From Trichomonas tenax (Eukaryota > Parabasalia > Trichomonadida > Trichomonadidae): a stretch of DNA of 59,801 nucleotides. The stretch covers positions 1-59,801 of the forward strand of contig JALKBU010000217.1 in the NCBI GenBank assembly GCA_023091735.1, given 5' to 3'. The translations under genes were made by a program, and so were the position numbers. How positions within the stretch are numbered: the stretch's first letter is position 1; every line of letters starts with the position of its first letter. This document shows, in pieces, positions 1 through 10,278 of the stretch. The notes below the pieces were generated by a model. That model saw nothing but the letters and a program-made list of their open reading frames with translations, had not been told where the DNA came from and made no database searches.

Positions 1-1466
1 ATTATGTAGACAAGAAGCACGTCATTTTCAATGATATTTGATCTGTTGGATTATTAACTAGACTTTCTAAGCTTTTTTACAGCATTTTATTGATTGATAT
101 ACAAATTCATAATCAATAAAGATACTGGAAGCTTTAGACTTCTTCATATATCGCGCAATATCCTGAATCTTATTTAATTCATCACAAACATGCATGCTTC
201 AATCTATTTTATCCAATTAAACATGCATATTCTTTTAGCATCTATGATTTGTCTAAATAGGTTCAAAATCAATATATTATTCAGAATCTATTAAAAAATT
301 ATAATGAGTTGTGTGATATTGATTAATTAATATACTATTCATATAATATAGATCATGCAAATTTAGAATTTACTAATGATAAAACGTTAAATCAATTTTT
401 ATCACAGATATCAAATCTGATAACATGGTTCAAAGTATGAAAATCGAAAGAGTTAAGCTTAACATTAATAACATACTACCTTCTATCAGAATACACTGTG
501 TTTTTACCTCACAATTAATGCAGCATATGAGTTTACATTTAAAATAGCCAAAAATTGTATTCGAATTCCACACTGTATATGAAATATGAAGCTGTGAGCT
601 ATGTAAATGATTGCATTTACAAGTAAGATGAACATCTTAAAAATTTATTCTATCAAAAAATAATATTTTTTGAAATGAGTAGAATAAATATGATGGTGGC
701 ATTGCATTTGGGATATATCAATCACCGGTTAAGTATCATGGCCAGATGATGAAAGGAAACAATTTCGATATATTTTAAACGTGCACTGATATGAGGAAAT
801 CAGTATTTTTCGTAGACATCTGTCATGCCGATACACATTAGGACAGGTATATGCAATTTGTTTACCTGGATATGCATTCCATATAAAGATGAATATTTCG
901 ATGATTTAGCTTTACCGACAGATTGATGCATCAGTGAGTGATCTGATATCAGCAATTGTAGATGCACATGTCTACCAATAATCAGTTGCATTCTTCTATC
1001 TGGTTCCAAGATGTGAATCAGATCTCAATGAAGAAACAATAATTTATGATTCCAAAAACATCAAATTAAATAAAAATTCAAGAAAAAATGTCTGCTGAAC
1101 GTATTCAATATTTGTGTTCTTTTTGCAAAAATAGGTGAAATCTATTTTTTGGCACCCTTATAAAAATGATCATGTAGGTGTATAATATCTATGTTTCGAA
1201 TATGGGGCAAAACCCTGCCTCTGGTCTATTTTTGGTTTGACGTCCTGCCTCTGTCAAAAGTGAAAAATATTGTGTGTGAATTGAGAGGACTTGTCACTTT
1301 TTTGCGAAAAATAAATTTAAATTGAAGTGTATTTTTACAAATCAACAACAAAGATACAGGATACAGAAGAGTGCTGAACCAAAATCAGCAGATTTGAGCA
1401 GGAAATATAAATTTGATTTCCAAAATTTGAAGTATAAGGATTGATGGCTTGAGGGATCCATCTGCA

Positions 1467-1541
1467 GGGAGTGTCGATTAAGGATTAGAGGTTAAATTGA
1501 GGAAATGAAGGGTCTGGGATCGCCAGAGACCGAACGCTCCC
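1467..1541. other. GC-rich foldable island, possible structured RNA
   Basis: An outer stem pairs GGGAGTGT (1467-1474) with ACGCTCCC (1534-1541), with one G.U pair if transcribed. An inner hairpin pairs GGTCTGG (1511-1517) with CCAGAGACC (1523-1531) around a short loop with a two-base bulge. The island is clearly richer in GC than its surroundings. It shows no tRNA A/B boxes and no SRP, U1 or U6 signature that I recognise, so the class and the strand are unknown. It could equally be a coding or transposon relic. Confidence 0.3.
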
Positions 1542-1705
1542 ATCTAAGTTTTTGTGTCAAACCGTTAACCGAAAAAGCATAAATTTAAAATAATGATGTA
1601 TAGATTATGTAACAATCACTTTCACGTTAAAATTATTTTTCGAATAAGTTGACGAACCCTCGAGCCGCATCAAATAATTTTCAAATTTTGATGGCAAAGA
1701 GAACC

Positions 1706-1754
1706 AAAATATATGTGCAAATTGAGACTTCGTTTCAATTTGCACATATATTTT
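1706..1754. repeat. Perfect 20-bp inverted repeat (hairpin)
   Basis: The left arm 1706-1725 (AAAATATATGTGCAAATTGA) is exactly complementary to the right arm 1735-1754. Pairing can continue inward through a G.U pair to leave a C-TTCG-T cap. It lies about 180 bp before the BEACH start codon. It may be the core of a small MITE-like element or a transcribed hairpin; the sequence alone does not decide. Confidence 0.75.
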
Positions 1755-1930
1755 TGATTTCTTTTCATATATTTCTATTAAGCAATGCCTTATATGATAT
1801 TATATATAATAAAATCAACTAAAATTTTATCCGAACAAATAAAAAGTGAATTGTGAAGTTTACTGTGAGGAATAGTGGGGACAAAGTGAACGGCCCCTAT
1901 TTTTGAATTGAAAATTTTACAAAACATTTA

Positions 1931-4900
1931 ATGAAGGGATCGAAGGATAAAGAGGAATCAGGCTTAGATTCGTCCCGCTCTTTGCCCTCCACCTCCTTCA
2001 TAAACAGATTCAGAAAAATAACAGAGAAATACCGCGCAGAAAACCCGATAATTCCGGATTATGATTCTGTTTACAACATTTCGCTCGAGTTCGTGAATAC
2101 AATCAACATCGAGATGCTGTTAAATCTGCCAAAGGATTACGAGCCGCTGGTGGATTTTCAAACTTTTATCAGATTAATCATCCACTTTCTTGATCAGGCG
2201 GAAACAAACGAAAAGATAGACACAGCAGTGCTCCTCCAGTGCCTGTATATTACAGTCAAAGGACTCAGAACTGGAATAGATTTTCAAAATGAACCATCTC
2301 TTCTAAATACGATGAAACTGATCGCAAACTCGAACGCATCTGTTCTGCAACAGGATTTCACCACAGTTTTGGTAAATGCAATAATAAATAACGAAAACAA
2401 CAAGAACATTTTATTCACACATACTTTCTTCCTTCTCACATTGAAGAAATTCTATTGCAACATAGATTACAAGCGCTTCATAGATGAGAATTTCAATCAA
2501 ATAATATCGATATTCCAGTCAAATAACATCGACTTAGATACATCATATGTGGTTCCGTTCTTTTTGAACAGCATAACGAACGCTACACTGCCATTCGATA
2601 ACGGTTTGAACGCTATAAAGTTCTTAACGAGTTATTTGAAGATGAATATTTTGCAGTCACGGAAAACAATCAACGAAATACTGCCATCACAGAACGGATT
2701 CACACAAATCCTCAATCTGATGATAAATGCGGCGCCACAAAGAATAAAATACGTTTTCTTTGATTTGGCAACTTTAACTTCAAAAGCTGAAGAATCGACA
2801 ATAAATTACATAATTCACGAAATAGAAAACCCAAATCAAAAGTTGGAAGTTATAGTTCAGCTTTATTCAACAATTTCATTAGTCATCGGACAAAAAGGAT
2901 TTTCTTCGTCAGATATCGAGTTTATTACTGACCCATCTCCATTAATGAAGCCACACCAAGTAATGGATGAGGAGATGAAGACATGCACTTGCTTTTTATT
3001 CAACAGATTATGCGCACTCCGATTTAAATTTGTCAAACATTGTGTTGGTCCTCTAATAGAGAACTTCATTGACCAGATAAGCGATCAGCACTGTGAATGG
3101 ATTACAGAAGGCCTCGTTTTGGCTGGAAGAGGTTTGATTTCACCGAACGACCTCAGGAACGCGAATATTCTCGATATTTTCTTGGTATTACAATCACCAT
3201 CATTCATTGCACACATTTTCGAGATATTTCCGAAGCTAACTCCATTTCTTGCAGCAACATACGGTTGCGATAGCGACACGGATAAGAAATTTATCATCAT
3301 TACACAAATACTACACTCTCAGCAGTATTTCAAAGATCAGACGAGGTTTTTGAACAGCTTTTTAATGTTTATCATCGAAGATAAAGATAAGAATGTTTCT
3401 TTGACGAAACTCATGGACACGTGCTTCAATACAATGACAGATGAGATTCTTCTTGCTGTGTCGTACGTTTTCATGCAGGATGAAAATACATGTTTTGCAT
3501 TTTTAACGAAATGTGAAGGTTTGAAACTCCTGGATAACTTAATAAAGTCTGAAGTGATTACTGACGATAACAAAGCTCTCTTCCTTGAGGCATTGACAAC
3601 AGGAGGAACTTCAATGATCATCTCAGATTGGATTTTAACACTCGAAAGCAACCATGAAATTTTCCAGATCGATCCAAAGCTTCTTTGGAACATTATTTTC
3701 TATGATGATGGAAAAACCATTTGCATCCGCGTTCCTGCTTTAATTCCATTTATTGCTTGTTCAAACATCAATTTCAGCCCTGGTGATACATATTTGATCT
3801 ATAACAAAGCTCTCAAAGGCTTGACAAGAAGAAACTATTCGCTCGATTTGTCGAGAACAATCACAGCAATAACAAACCGTTATATTTCAATCGAGGAGTT
3901 CTACTTCATCATTCAAGACTCTAAGCGTTTGTCACCTTTCGTCAATGAGCATCTTGATCACTTTGCTCTTTTCGAGTTCCAACCATTCAAGAAGGAGCCA
4001 TACATTCACATTCAGCTCCCTGCCCGCGCTATTGCTTTTTGGATTAAGACAGAAATCCCTGCAACAGAACCAATCACTATTTTATCCGCTGGCGCATTGT
4101 CTATTTCGCTCTTGAATGGAACGTTCACAGTTCAATATCAGAATAACATTTTCGGTGTGATGAAAGTCGACTCGCTTGATTGGGTCTTCATCCACGTCGC
4201 TATTTCAAATGAGTTACTCAAAAATGTTATCTATGTTGCAATTGGACAAAAGTATATCGAAATAGTTCTCAACGAATCTATTGAAAACTTCAATAGCTTC
4301 ACATTTGGATCAATATCCGATCCGTTCAAAATCAGATGGTTCATCGGTCCTGCAATCCGCCTATTTGGGAAGAATTATGTCGATAGGAAGAAGGTTGAAG
4401 CGCTTGGTGTCAGCTCAATTACGCTGACGAACGAGATTGAAATATTGACGCCATACTCCAAGGACGAACAAATATTTGGCAGGTCGTGTTTTAGAGTTCC
4501 ATATCGCAGCTTTTCGAGCTTCCTCACAGAGCCAGATCGCATGATGTTCTTAATCAAGCGTGCTATGGATGCAAACGAGGGTCCAAGAATTTTCGATACA
4601 CTCCGTACATTAATTGTTTCTCATGTCATCAATGATTGCGGTGGTGATGCATTCTGGCCACTCATCAAAACAGTCTTAAAGAGGAAGCATGAAACATTGA
4701 AAGAAACAGACGCATTTGAGACAATTACATCAATATACTACAAGCAGTGCATCGAATATTTCGCTCCTGATGTTGAATTGTGGGAGTTATACTCAGATAA
4801 AATGTGCATGGTTGCACTGCAGAACGAGATGCAGCGCCAACACCTTGCAACACACGCATTCACAAAGATCCATGCAAAAGAGGAGCAAGCTCAATCAATA

Positions 4901-7900
4901 CTCTCAATTTTAACGAAGAATGGAAACTATGGATTCCTTCTTCACATTTTTTATATATGCAGTGAGAAGCTGCAGTTATCAATTCTTGATGACTTAATCA
5001 AGCTGAATTCAATCAAGTTCGATCCAGAAATTCTCAATGTCTTTGTCTTTGAGAAACTTGTAAATATAATGTTGACAGCAACGCCGGCTGTCTCGAGACG
5101 CGCCCTTGATCTTGTTACGCTTTTGTCATCCGGTGAGAGAAATTACATCAAACCAAGCCGTGGATTCTGTGTTTCTTTGATGAGATCCATTGACTCGAAC
5201 ACACTTCAAAACACATTGTCTTCTCTTTTAACCGGTACATTTGGAGCAGAAATCATCGTAAGCTCAATTCAGGTCAATCGTCCACAAGTGATTCCTGCTT
5301 TGCTGTTTATTATATTCATTTCTATTTCTGCAGATTACTCGATGTACGGAGATCCAGAAAGGATACAGCCAGCTGTTGATTACTTCGAAAATCAACTGAG
5401 CGAGATGATGCAGCTATTTAAAGCAGTTGCAATGGGATATGGAAAGAATTTCGTCGGAACTAGTGATGTTCTCGACTTGATTCAGTGGACGGCTCCTTGG
5501 TTATTTGATTTGAGTGTTTTGAGGCAATATTCCGGTTCAAAAGGCACTCCAAAACTTGATGAAAAGAAGCTGTGTCACGAAATCTTCGCTTCATGGGGGC
5601 TTCCTGAGTTCTTAGAAGGAGAAATTATGGAGAATGCGGAGAACTTCGATATCCTATTTTCAGAATGTCCGGATATTGTTTTGCAAACAGTCATTGGAAT
5701 CGTCAAGAGATGTGCTCCAGGATATGATGATCAGAATCTTCCGATGGGAATTTCTCAACTTGAGCCAAGCATCACACAGTTCCTTTTCGATGTTATCAAC
5801 TCGTTTGGTGACAAACAGATGCTTCTTACAGCTGCGAGATGCTTGTCATTTGTTGAGGCCCGCCCAACACCAGTCATGTGCGTCAAGATGCTCACGAAGT
5901 TCGTCACGATGACAGACCTCAACAAGAGTTACATCACATTTGATCTGATGGCAAGAGTTCATTTCAGAGGCTCAATCAAGCAGCTAAGGGAGCTTTCTAA
6001 GATGATAAGCGAGCTTTTGGTATCAAAAGAATTTGATTCTGTCGAAAAGAGCGAAAAAGTTATCGCATGCATCAGAGTCATTATGTACAGCATTTTGGAC
6101 ACAATGCCTTTAGAGGACTCTCTTTCTTACATTTTGCGAGTGATAAACAACAGAAAGCTCTGCGACACCATCTTTTCTGACGATCGATTCACACTACTCT
6201 ATGTTGAAAGACTCTGCCAGTTCGCAAGCACCAACAATCCATCCCTCATTATGACCGTCAGCAGATTTGTTCCTTTCGTAGCATCAAGGAAATCATGCGA
6301 ATCTTACATCGATAATTTGCCATTGATATTGCAGGGCGTCGTGCTCATTGACACTCCAGAGTTCCAGCCATGGCTTACTGCGAACAAAGACATTTACATG
6401 AATGGCGTTGAGAAAATGCACCGTTTCTTTGGAGATTTCGATGACTTGTGGGTCAAGATGTATAAGAACCACGACTTCAAGACAGATGTGCAGATTGCAA
6501 TGACCGAAGTTAATACATCCATGAGTGAGTTCGTCTTATCGGTCAAGAAGATCCCAAGCATCCTCAAAACAGTGACAAACATCATCCATGATGACTCTTT
6601 GCGCATGATAGAGGAAGAAGAAATGCACATGTTCTATTTGATCAACAACATCGAGCTTTCTCACATCGACAGAAATTCATATATTATGGGCATCGGAACA
6701 TGGCCAGGCGAGACGCCTTTGATATTGACTCCTTCGCCAATCAACCTTCCAAGATTCGATGTCGGCACTTCGAGGCCAGAGCTGTACACGCATACTATTC
6801 CTCCGCAGAAGCTGTTTGCAGAGAAAGGATCTTATAGACTCTACAATGACAAATACACAGTGTTTGCAACATCGCAAGCATACTTTGGAGACAGCGGATA
6901 TCTTCCAGTCAGAGCTTCGGACTCAATGATGAATTCTTCGCGTGTTTTATTCTACACATTTATTCGGAAATTCAAGACGAATCCGTCAGTTTACAGCTGC
7001 AAATTCCTCAAATATTCTGATCCAATAAACTCAATTTGCTTCATCGATCAGCACAAAGTTTGCATTTTGATTGGAGCAACAATTGAAAATAACATCGAAA
7101 TGAAGCTAGAAAGAGATTATATTTCACCAATATGTTACAGTGCTTTAACGCATCAGATGACATTAGGTCTGTTTGGAAAGATGTCGATGTTTTGCGGCCA
7201 TTTCGTGATTGAGCTCCAACACCAAGATGTTATGCACATTCGGAAGAGAACGTACAACTACCAGAACGGCTGCATAGAAATACATACATGGCACGGCACA
7301 GACTTTAACCTCATTTTCCAGGGTAATGCTCCTCAGGTTCTCCTCTCATACGGCAACAATGACGCACGATCAGTCAATGGAAAGCTGTTCAACACTCCAT
7401 TAAATACATTAACAGACATGTGGCAGAACGGCACTCTAACAACCTACAACTATCTCCTGGGAGTCAATTACTGGGCTGGAAGGAGCTTCAGCGATTATTC
7501 TCAATATTTCGTTTTTCCTTGGGTTATTTCGCAATATGGTGCTGTTGCTCCTGACTACAGAAGCGAAGACGACATCCGAGATCTCACAAAGCCAATGGGC
7601 ATGATCGGAGAAGATCGTGCAAAGAACTTTATCAAGCAAAAGCTCGAAAAGAAGTTAGATTATTTCTTCCCAACTCATTATTCGATGTCTTCATCTGTCC
7701 ATCACTTTTTAGTCAGGTGCCCTCCTCATACGTTGATTGAGTGGGACATCCACAACGGATGGGAAGTCTCCACGAAAACGTTCAATGACCCTGCTGTCTC
7801 ATGGATGAATTCGTCATCACTGCAAGTCAACGATGTCAAAGAGCTTATTCCAGAGTTCTTCTCCCTCCCCGATATGTTCGTCAACAGATCGAATCTTAAC

Positions 7901-8962
7901 ACGAGAGATGTCTCTCTCCCGAAGTGGTCCAACAACAATCCATGCCACTTCGTCATGACAAACAGAGAGATACTTAACTCAGTCGAAAAGATCCCGTCAT
8001 GGATTGACATGATTTTCGGCGTGAACCAAAGTGGCTCTGGCGCTGAACACATCAACAACATCTTTGACCCAACAACATACGCTCACAAGATTCCCAGTGA
8101 CGAAAACAGGCAGATTACTGAGTTTGCAGTATCTTCCTTCGGGCAGTGTCCAACACAAGTTTTCAAGCGTCAGCACCCTTCACGCAATCCACAAAAGCCA
8201 ACTGGCGAGTTTGGATACACAGAAAGGAAATCATCTAAGACGCAGCCTTCTTTCTCTTCTCTAGAAGAGTCATTCAAAGGATCATTCGTCTCGGGAAGGA
8301 TCAAAGTCAAGCCATCAGACGCTTGTCTCTTAGTCTCAACTCAGCAAACAACGTTCAAATGCTACGACACCATTTTCGTTGACGTAGAATCAATTTCAGT
8401 TTCAGAAGATGGAAACGTTGTTGCATTAGACAACGCCAACAATGTTTCACACATTTTATATTTAGCGATTTACGAAAATAACCTCATTTCAAAAAAGATC
8501 GGCTCTAAGGTTTTCGAAAAGCAGGTACGAACGAGGGTCGATTCGACCGCCCAAGTTGCAGTCTCCTTCAGCAGCACTTCTTATATTATATGGGATCCAC
8601 GCAGGGGCACGATCATCGAGATGCTCCATCTTCCTCGAATCATCGACGTCGTTTATCTCGACAAAGACCTATTGATGGCCGTCCTCACTCCCCAAAGCCT
8701 TATTCTGAAAACCTTCACCAACATCGACGTCGGCGAAGTCATCTTCGACAAAGAGGCGACGTGCATGGTGAAGTACGGCGACGGCATCTTCGTCGGCTAC
8801 AGCGACGGCATCATCGATGGTATCAAGATTGACCGCCTCAACTGCGACGCGCGCACAATCCACATCTTCGAGAAGCAGAACACGAGCATCAAGAAGCTCA
8901 CGAAGGTCGACGACTCTGTCTACGCGTGGACAATCGATGACCAGATCATTTCTATTGTTTAA
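1931..8962 (+). CDS. Large BEACH-domain protein (LYST/neurobeachin-like)
   Basis: A 2343-residue protein of the BEACH family, cytosolic scaffolds that act in endolysosomal and vesicle traffic. The first ~690 residues are helical-repeat-like. A ConA-like lectin/LamG-type beta domain follows at about 690-820 (starting ARAIAFWIKTE). A PH-like region is expected near 1720-1810. The BEACH domain at about 1815-2070 shows the family landmarks: LLGVNYWAGRSF, YFVFPW, RDLTKPMG, HYSMSSSVHHFL, EFFSLPDMFVN, and the closing WIDMIFGVNQSGSGA. The last ~230 residues are a short WD40-like region. The ATG at 1931 is the first in frame and nothing coding lies upstream. The length and domain order fit BEACH proteins. 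Which paralogue it corresponds to cannot be said. Confidence 0.93.
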   Translation: MKGSKDKEESGLDSSRSLPSTSFINRFRKITEKYRAENPIIPDYDSVYNISLEFVNTINIEMLLNLPKDYEPLVDFQTFIRLIIHFLDQAETNEKIDTAVLLQCLYITVKGLRTGIDFQNEPSLLNTMKLIANSNASVLQQDFTTVLVNAIINNENNKNILFTHTFFLLTLKKFYCNIDYKRFIDENFNQIISIFQSNNIDLDTSYVVPFFLNSITNATLPFDNGLNAIKFLTSYLKMNILQSRKTINEILPSQNGFTQILNLMINAAPQRIKYVFFDLATLTSKAEESTINYIIHEIENPNQKLEVIVQLYSTISLVIGQKGFSSSDIEFITDPSPLMKPHQVMDEEMKTCTCFLFNRLCALRFKFVKHCVGPLIENFIDQISDQHCEWITEGLVLAGRGLISPNDLRNANILDIFLVLQSPSFIAHIFEIFPKLTPFLAATYGCDSDTDKKFIIITQILHSQQYFKDQTRFLNSFLMFIIEDKDKNVSLTKLMDTCFNTMTDEILLAVSYVFMQDENTCFAFLTKCEGLKLLDNLIKSEVITDDNKALFLEALTTGGTSMIISDWILTLESNHEIFQIDPKLLWNIIFYDDGKTICIRVPALIPFIACSNINFSPGDTYLIYNKALKGLTRRNYSLDLSRTITAITNRYISIEEFYFIIQDSKRLSPFVNEHLDHFALFEFQPFKKEPYIHIQLPARAIAFWIKTEIPATEPITILSAGALSISLLNGTFTVQYQNNIFGVMKVDSLDWVFIHVAISNELLKNVIYVAIGQKYIEIVLNESIENFNSFTFGSISDPFKIRWFIGPAIRLFGKNYVDRKKVEALGVSSITLTNEIEILTPYSKDEQIFGRSCFRVPYRSFSSFLTEPDRMMFLIKRAMDANEGPRIFDTLRTLIVSHVINDCGGDAFWPLIKTVLKRKHETLKETDAFETITSIYYKQCIEYFAPDVELWELYSDKMCMVALQNEMQRQHLATHAFTKIHAKEEQAQSILSILTKNGNYGFLLHIFYICSEKLQLSILDDLIKLNSIKFDPEILNVFVFEKLVNIMLTATPAVSRRALDLVTLLSSGERNYIKPSRGFCVSLMRSIDSNTLQNTLSSLLTGTFGAEIIVSSIQVNRPQVIPALLFIIFISISADYSMYGDPERIQPAVDYFENQLSEMMQLFKAVAMGYGKNFVGTSDVLDLIQWTAPWLFDLSVLRQYSGSKGTPKLDEKKLCHEIFASWGLPEFLEGEIMENAENFDILFSECPDIVLQTVIGIVKRCAPGYDDQNLPMGISQLEPSITQFLFDVINSFGDKQMLLTAARCLSFVEARPTPVMCVKMLTKFVTMTDLNKSYITFDLMARVHFRGSIKQLRELSKMISELLVSKEFDSVEKSEKVIACIRVIMYSILDTMPLEDSLSYILRVINNRKLCDTIFSDDRFTLLYVERLCQFASTNNPSLIMTVSRFVPFVASRKSCESYIDNLPLILQGVVLIDTPEFQPWLTANKDIYMNGVEKMHRFFGDFDDLWVKMYKNHDFKTDVQIAMTEVNTSMSEFVLSVKKIPSILKTVTNIIHDDSLRMIEEEEMHMFYLINNIELSHIDRNSYIMGIGTWPGETPLILTPSPINLPRFDVGTSRPELYTHTIPPQKLFAEKGSYRLYNDKYTVFATSQAYFGDSGYLPVRASDSMMNSSRVLFYTFIRKFKTNPSVYSCKFLKYSDPINSICFIDQHKVCILIGATIENNIEMKLERDYISPICYSALTHQMTLGLFGKMSMFCGHFVIELQHQDVMHIRKRTYNYQNGCIEIHTWHGTDFNLIFQGNAPQVLLSYGNNDARSVNGKLFNTPLNTLTDMWQNGTLTTYNYLLGVNYWAGRSFSDYSQYFVFPWVISQYGAVAPDYRSEDDIRDLTKPMGMIGEDRAKNFIKQKLEKKLDYFFPTHYSMSSSVHHFLVRCPPHTLIEWDIHNGWEVSTKTFNDPAVSWMNSSSLQVNDVKELIPEFFSLPDMFVNRSNLNTRDVSLPKWSNNNPCHFVMTNREILNSVEKIPSWIDMIFGVNQSGSGAEHINNIFDPTTYAHKIPSDENRQITEFAVSSFGQCPTQVFKRQHPSRNPQKPTGEFGYTERKSSKTQPSFSSLEESFKGSFVSGRIKVKPSDACLLVSTQQTTFKCYDTIFVDVESISVSEDGNVVALDNANNVSHILYLAIYENNLISKKIGSKVFEKQVRTRVDSTAQVAVSFSSTSYIIWDPRRGTIIEMLHLPRIIDVVYLDKDLLMAVLTPQSLILKTFTNIDVGEVIFDKEATCMVKYGDGIFVGYSDGIIDGIKIDRLNCDARTIHIFEKQNTSIKKLTKVDDSVYAWTIDDQIISIV

Positions 8963-9024
8963 AAGTTTTATTTTTTATATTTTGAGAGACATTCAAAAAA
9001 TAATATCTCTCAAAAATTTGAATA

Positions 9025-9031
9025 TCACTTT
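9025..9031 (+). promoter_or_regulatory. Initiator-like element TCACTTT before the flavodoxin gene
   Basis: TCACTTT matches the trichomonad Inr consensus (TCA-Py-T/A), with the A placing transcription start about 16 bp before the ATG at 9043. Short 5' UTRs of this kind are usual in trichomonads. Confidence 0.55.
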
Positions 9032-9042
9032 TTACTTCACAA

Positions 9043-9474
9043 ATGCTTGACGTGATGATTTTCTACGCGACAAAGAGGGGCACCGCCGAGGCCGCCGCTA
9101 AGCGCTTCGGCGAGATCCTCCACATGCCGGTGATGAATCTTGCGGACGTGAAGCCGGAGAACCTGAAGACTTACAAGAAGATCGTCCTCGTCATCTCCAA
9201 CTACGGCCACGGTGAGGCACCGTCCACATGCGAGGACTTCTTCAACGAGTTCGCGGCGATCGAGGACCCTGAGTACTTCAAAGGTGTCCAATATGCCGTC
9301 TTCGGATGCGGATCCAGCAAGAAGGAGCCCTACTACCTCCACTTCACGAAGTACGTCGAGCGCCGGATGGGAGAGCTCGGCGCCGAAAAAGTCTGCGAGA
9401 TGGGATTTGTCGACTCGAAGAATCCAGATAAGAGTTCCATCGAAAAGTGGCCGCTGACTGTCGCCTTCGAATAA
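9043..9474 (+). CDS. Single-domain flavodoxin-like FMN protein
   Basis: A 143-residue protein made of one flavodoxin fold. The FMN phosphate-binding loop is YATKRGTAEAAAKRF at residues 8-22, and the second and third FMN loops appear as SNYGHGEAPSTCEDF and VFGCGSSK. This is the FMN domain found in cytochrome P450 reductase and related diflavin enzymes, but here no FAD/NADPH reductase domain follows, because the frame stops at 9472. It is therefore probably a soluble one-electron carrier; the electron donor and acceptor cannot be told. Third codon positions are strongly GC-rich, which in this window marks likely well-expressed genes. Its 3' end lies 94 bp before the next gene, on the same strand. 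Confidence 0.85.
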   Translation: MLDVMIFYATKRGTAEAAAKRFGEILHMPVMNLADVKPENLKTYKKIVLVISNYGHGEAPSTCEDFFNEFAAIEDPEYFKGVQYAVFGCGSSKKEPYYLHFTKYVERRMGELGAEKVCEMGFVDSKNPDKSSIEKWPLTVAFE

Positions 9475-9568
9475 AGATATAACTGTTAGTAAAAATAATC
9501 TTTGTCATCGGCCAATTTTTGAAATTTGTTTACGTTTATAAATTAATTAATCGGCGGTTTTTTACATA

Positions 9569-10039
9569 ATGTCTCAATACATCCAAGTCAGCAGCGATCC
9601 GCAGGCGCAGAGGATCCTCAACGGCTTCAAGCTCATGAGCCTCACCCTCAAGAACTCATCCAACGGCAAAGTCGCGTGGACGTCGAAGGACTGGACAGAT
9701 GACGTGTTCACCGCCGTCAAGGAGGCCCACCTCCCGAAGGAGATGCTCGGATACCCGGCGGTAGGAAGAGAGCTCGTCTTCTCCACAGAGGAGGCAATCA
9801 AGGAGTTCAGGATCCAGCAGGACGTCCTCGTTCACGGACAGGTCGTTGAGCAGTGGAACTACAAGTTCGGCTTCGTTATCCCAGGATCTGAGAACTCTTG
9901 GGAAACAATTGTCGAGGGTGCGGGAGAAGGAAAGATGCTTCCGGCTGAATATCTCTCTGGAAATATGTATATTCTTACTTCTTTCTATGTTGGCAACCTC
10001 TTCATCTCAAGAAGTGTTGTCAAGGTTTTCTACGAATAA
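9569..10039 (+). CDS. PDE6-delta-like prenyl-binding protein
   Basis: A 156-residue protein that aligns along its whole length with PDE6D, the chaperone that extracts prenylated small GTPases from membranes and releases them on ARL2/ARL3 binding. Recognisable blocks are RILNGFKLMSLTLKN at the N-terminus, AVGRELVFSTEEAIKEFR, the FGFVIPGSENSWE strand, and the C-terminal ISRSVVKVFYE. The length is almost exactly that of animal PDE6D (about 150). The protein folds as an immunoglobulin-like beta sandwich with a prenyl pocket. In flagellates the family serves ciliary cargo delivery, which suits a trichomonad. The ATG at 9569 is the only sensible start. Confidence 0.93.
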   Translation: MSQYIQVSSDPQAQRILNGFKLMSLTLKNSSNGKVAWTSKDWTDDVFTAVKEAHLPKEMLGYPAVGRELVFSTEEAIKEFRIQQDVLVHGQVVEQWNYKFGFVIPGSENSWETIVEGAGEGKMLPAEYLSGNMYILTSFYVGNLFISRSVVKVFYE

Positions 10040-10278
10040 AAAAATAGGATTTTTATTTACAAATCAAATATAATGTCACAAATCATCTCTTAAATTATAC
10101 AATCATATTACAATCTTCAATCCAATCAATTCCCTAATGACAGACACCTATCATCCCTTAATATTGCAGCGGAACTATCTTAAATAAAAATAAAGGAGTA
10201 TGTTAGAAAAAAAATAAATAAGAATTGGAAAAGAGTATTTTGCATTTTTTAAATTAAGATGACTTTAAATGAGCAAAT
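10040..10278. other. Short AT-rich spacer between convergent genes
   Basis: It separates the stop codons of the convergent prenyl-binding protein and succinyl-CoA synthetase genes. It contains ordinary AT-rich 3' flanks and no gene, repeat or RNA that I can recognise. Confidence 0.6.

Larger units (their letters stand above)
1..1930. other. AT-rich gene-poor stretch upstream of the BEACH gene
   Basis: No intact gene is visible. Around 297-439 (+) a reading frame gives a protein-like stretch (ending DKTLNQFLSQISNLITW) interrupted by stops, which may be a relic of a repeated trichomonad gene, but it is too short to assign. The stretch also holds a GC-rich foldable island (1467-1541) and a perfect hairpin (1706-1754), listed separately. 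No initiator matching TCA-Py-T/A was seen directly in front of the BEACH start codon at 1931. Confidence 0.6.

Noticed and set aside
800..1009. 69-codon minus-strand frame
   Set aside because: No domain, AT-rich noncoding context, no promoter motif.
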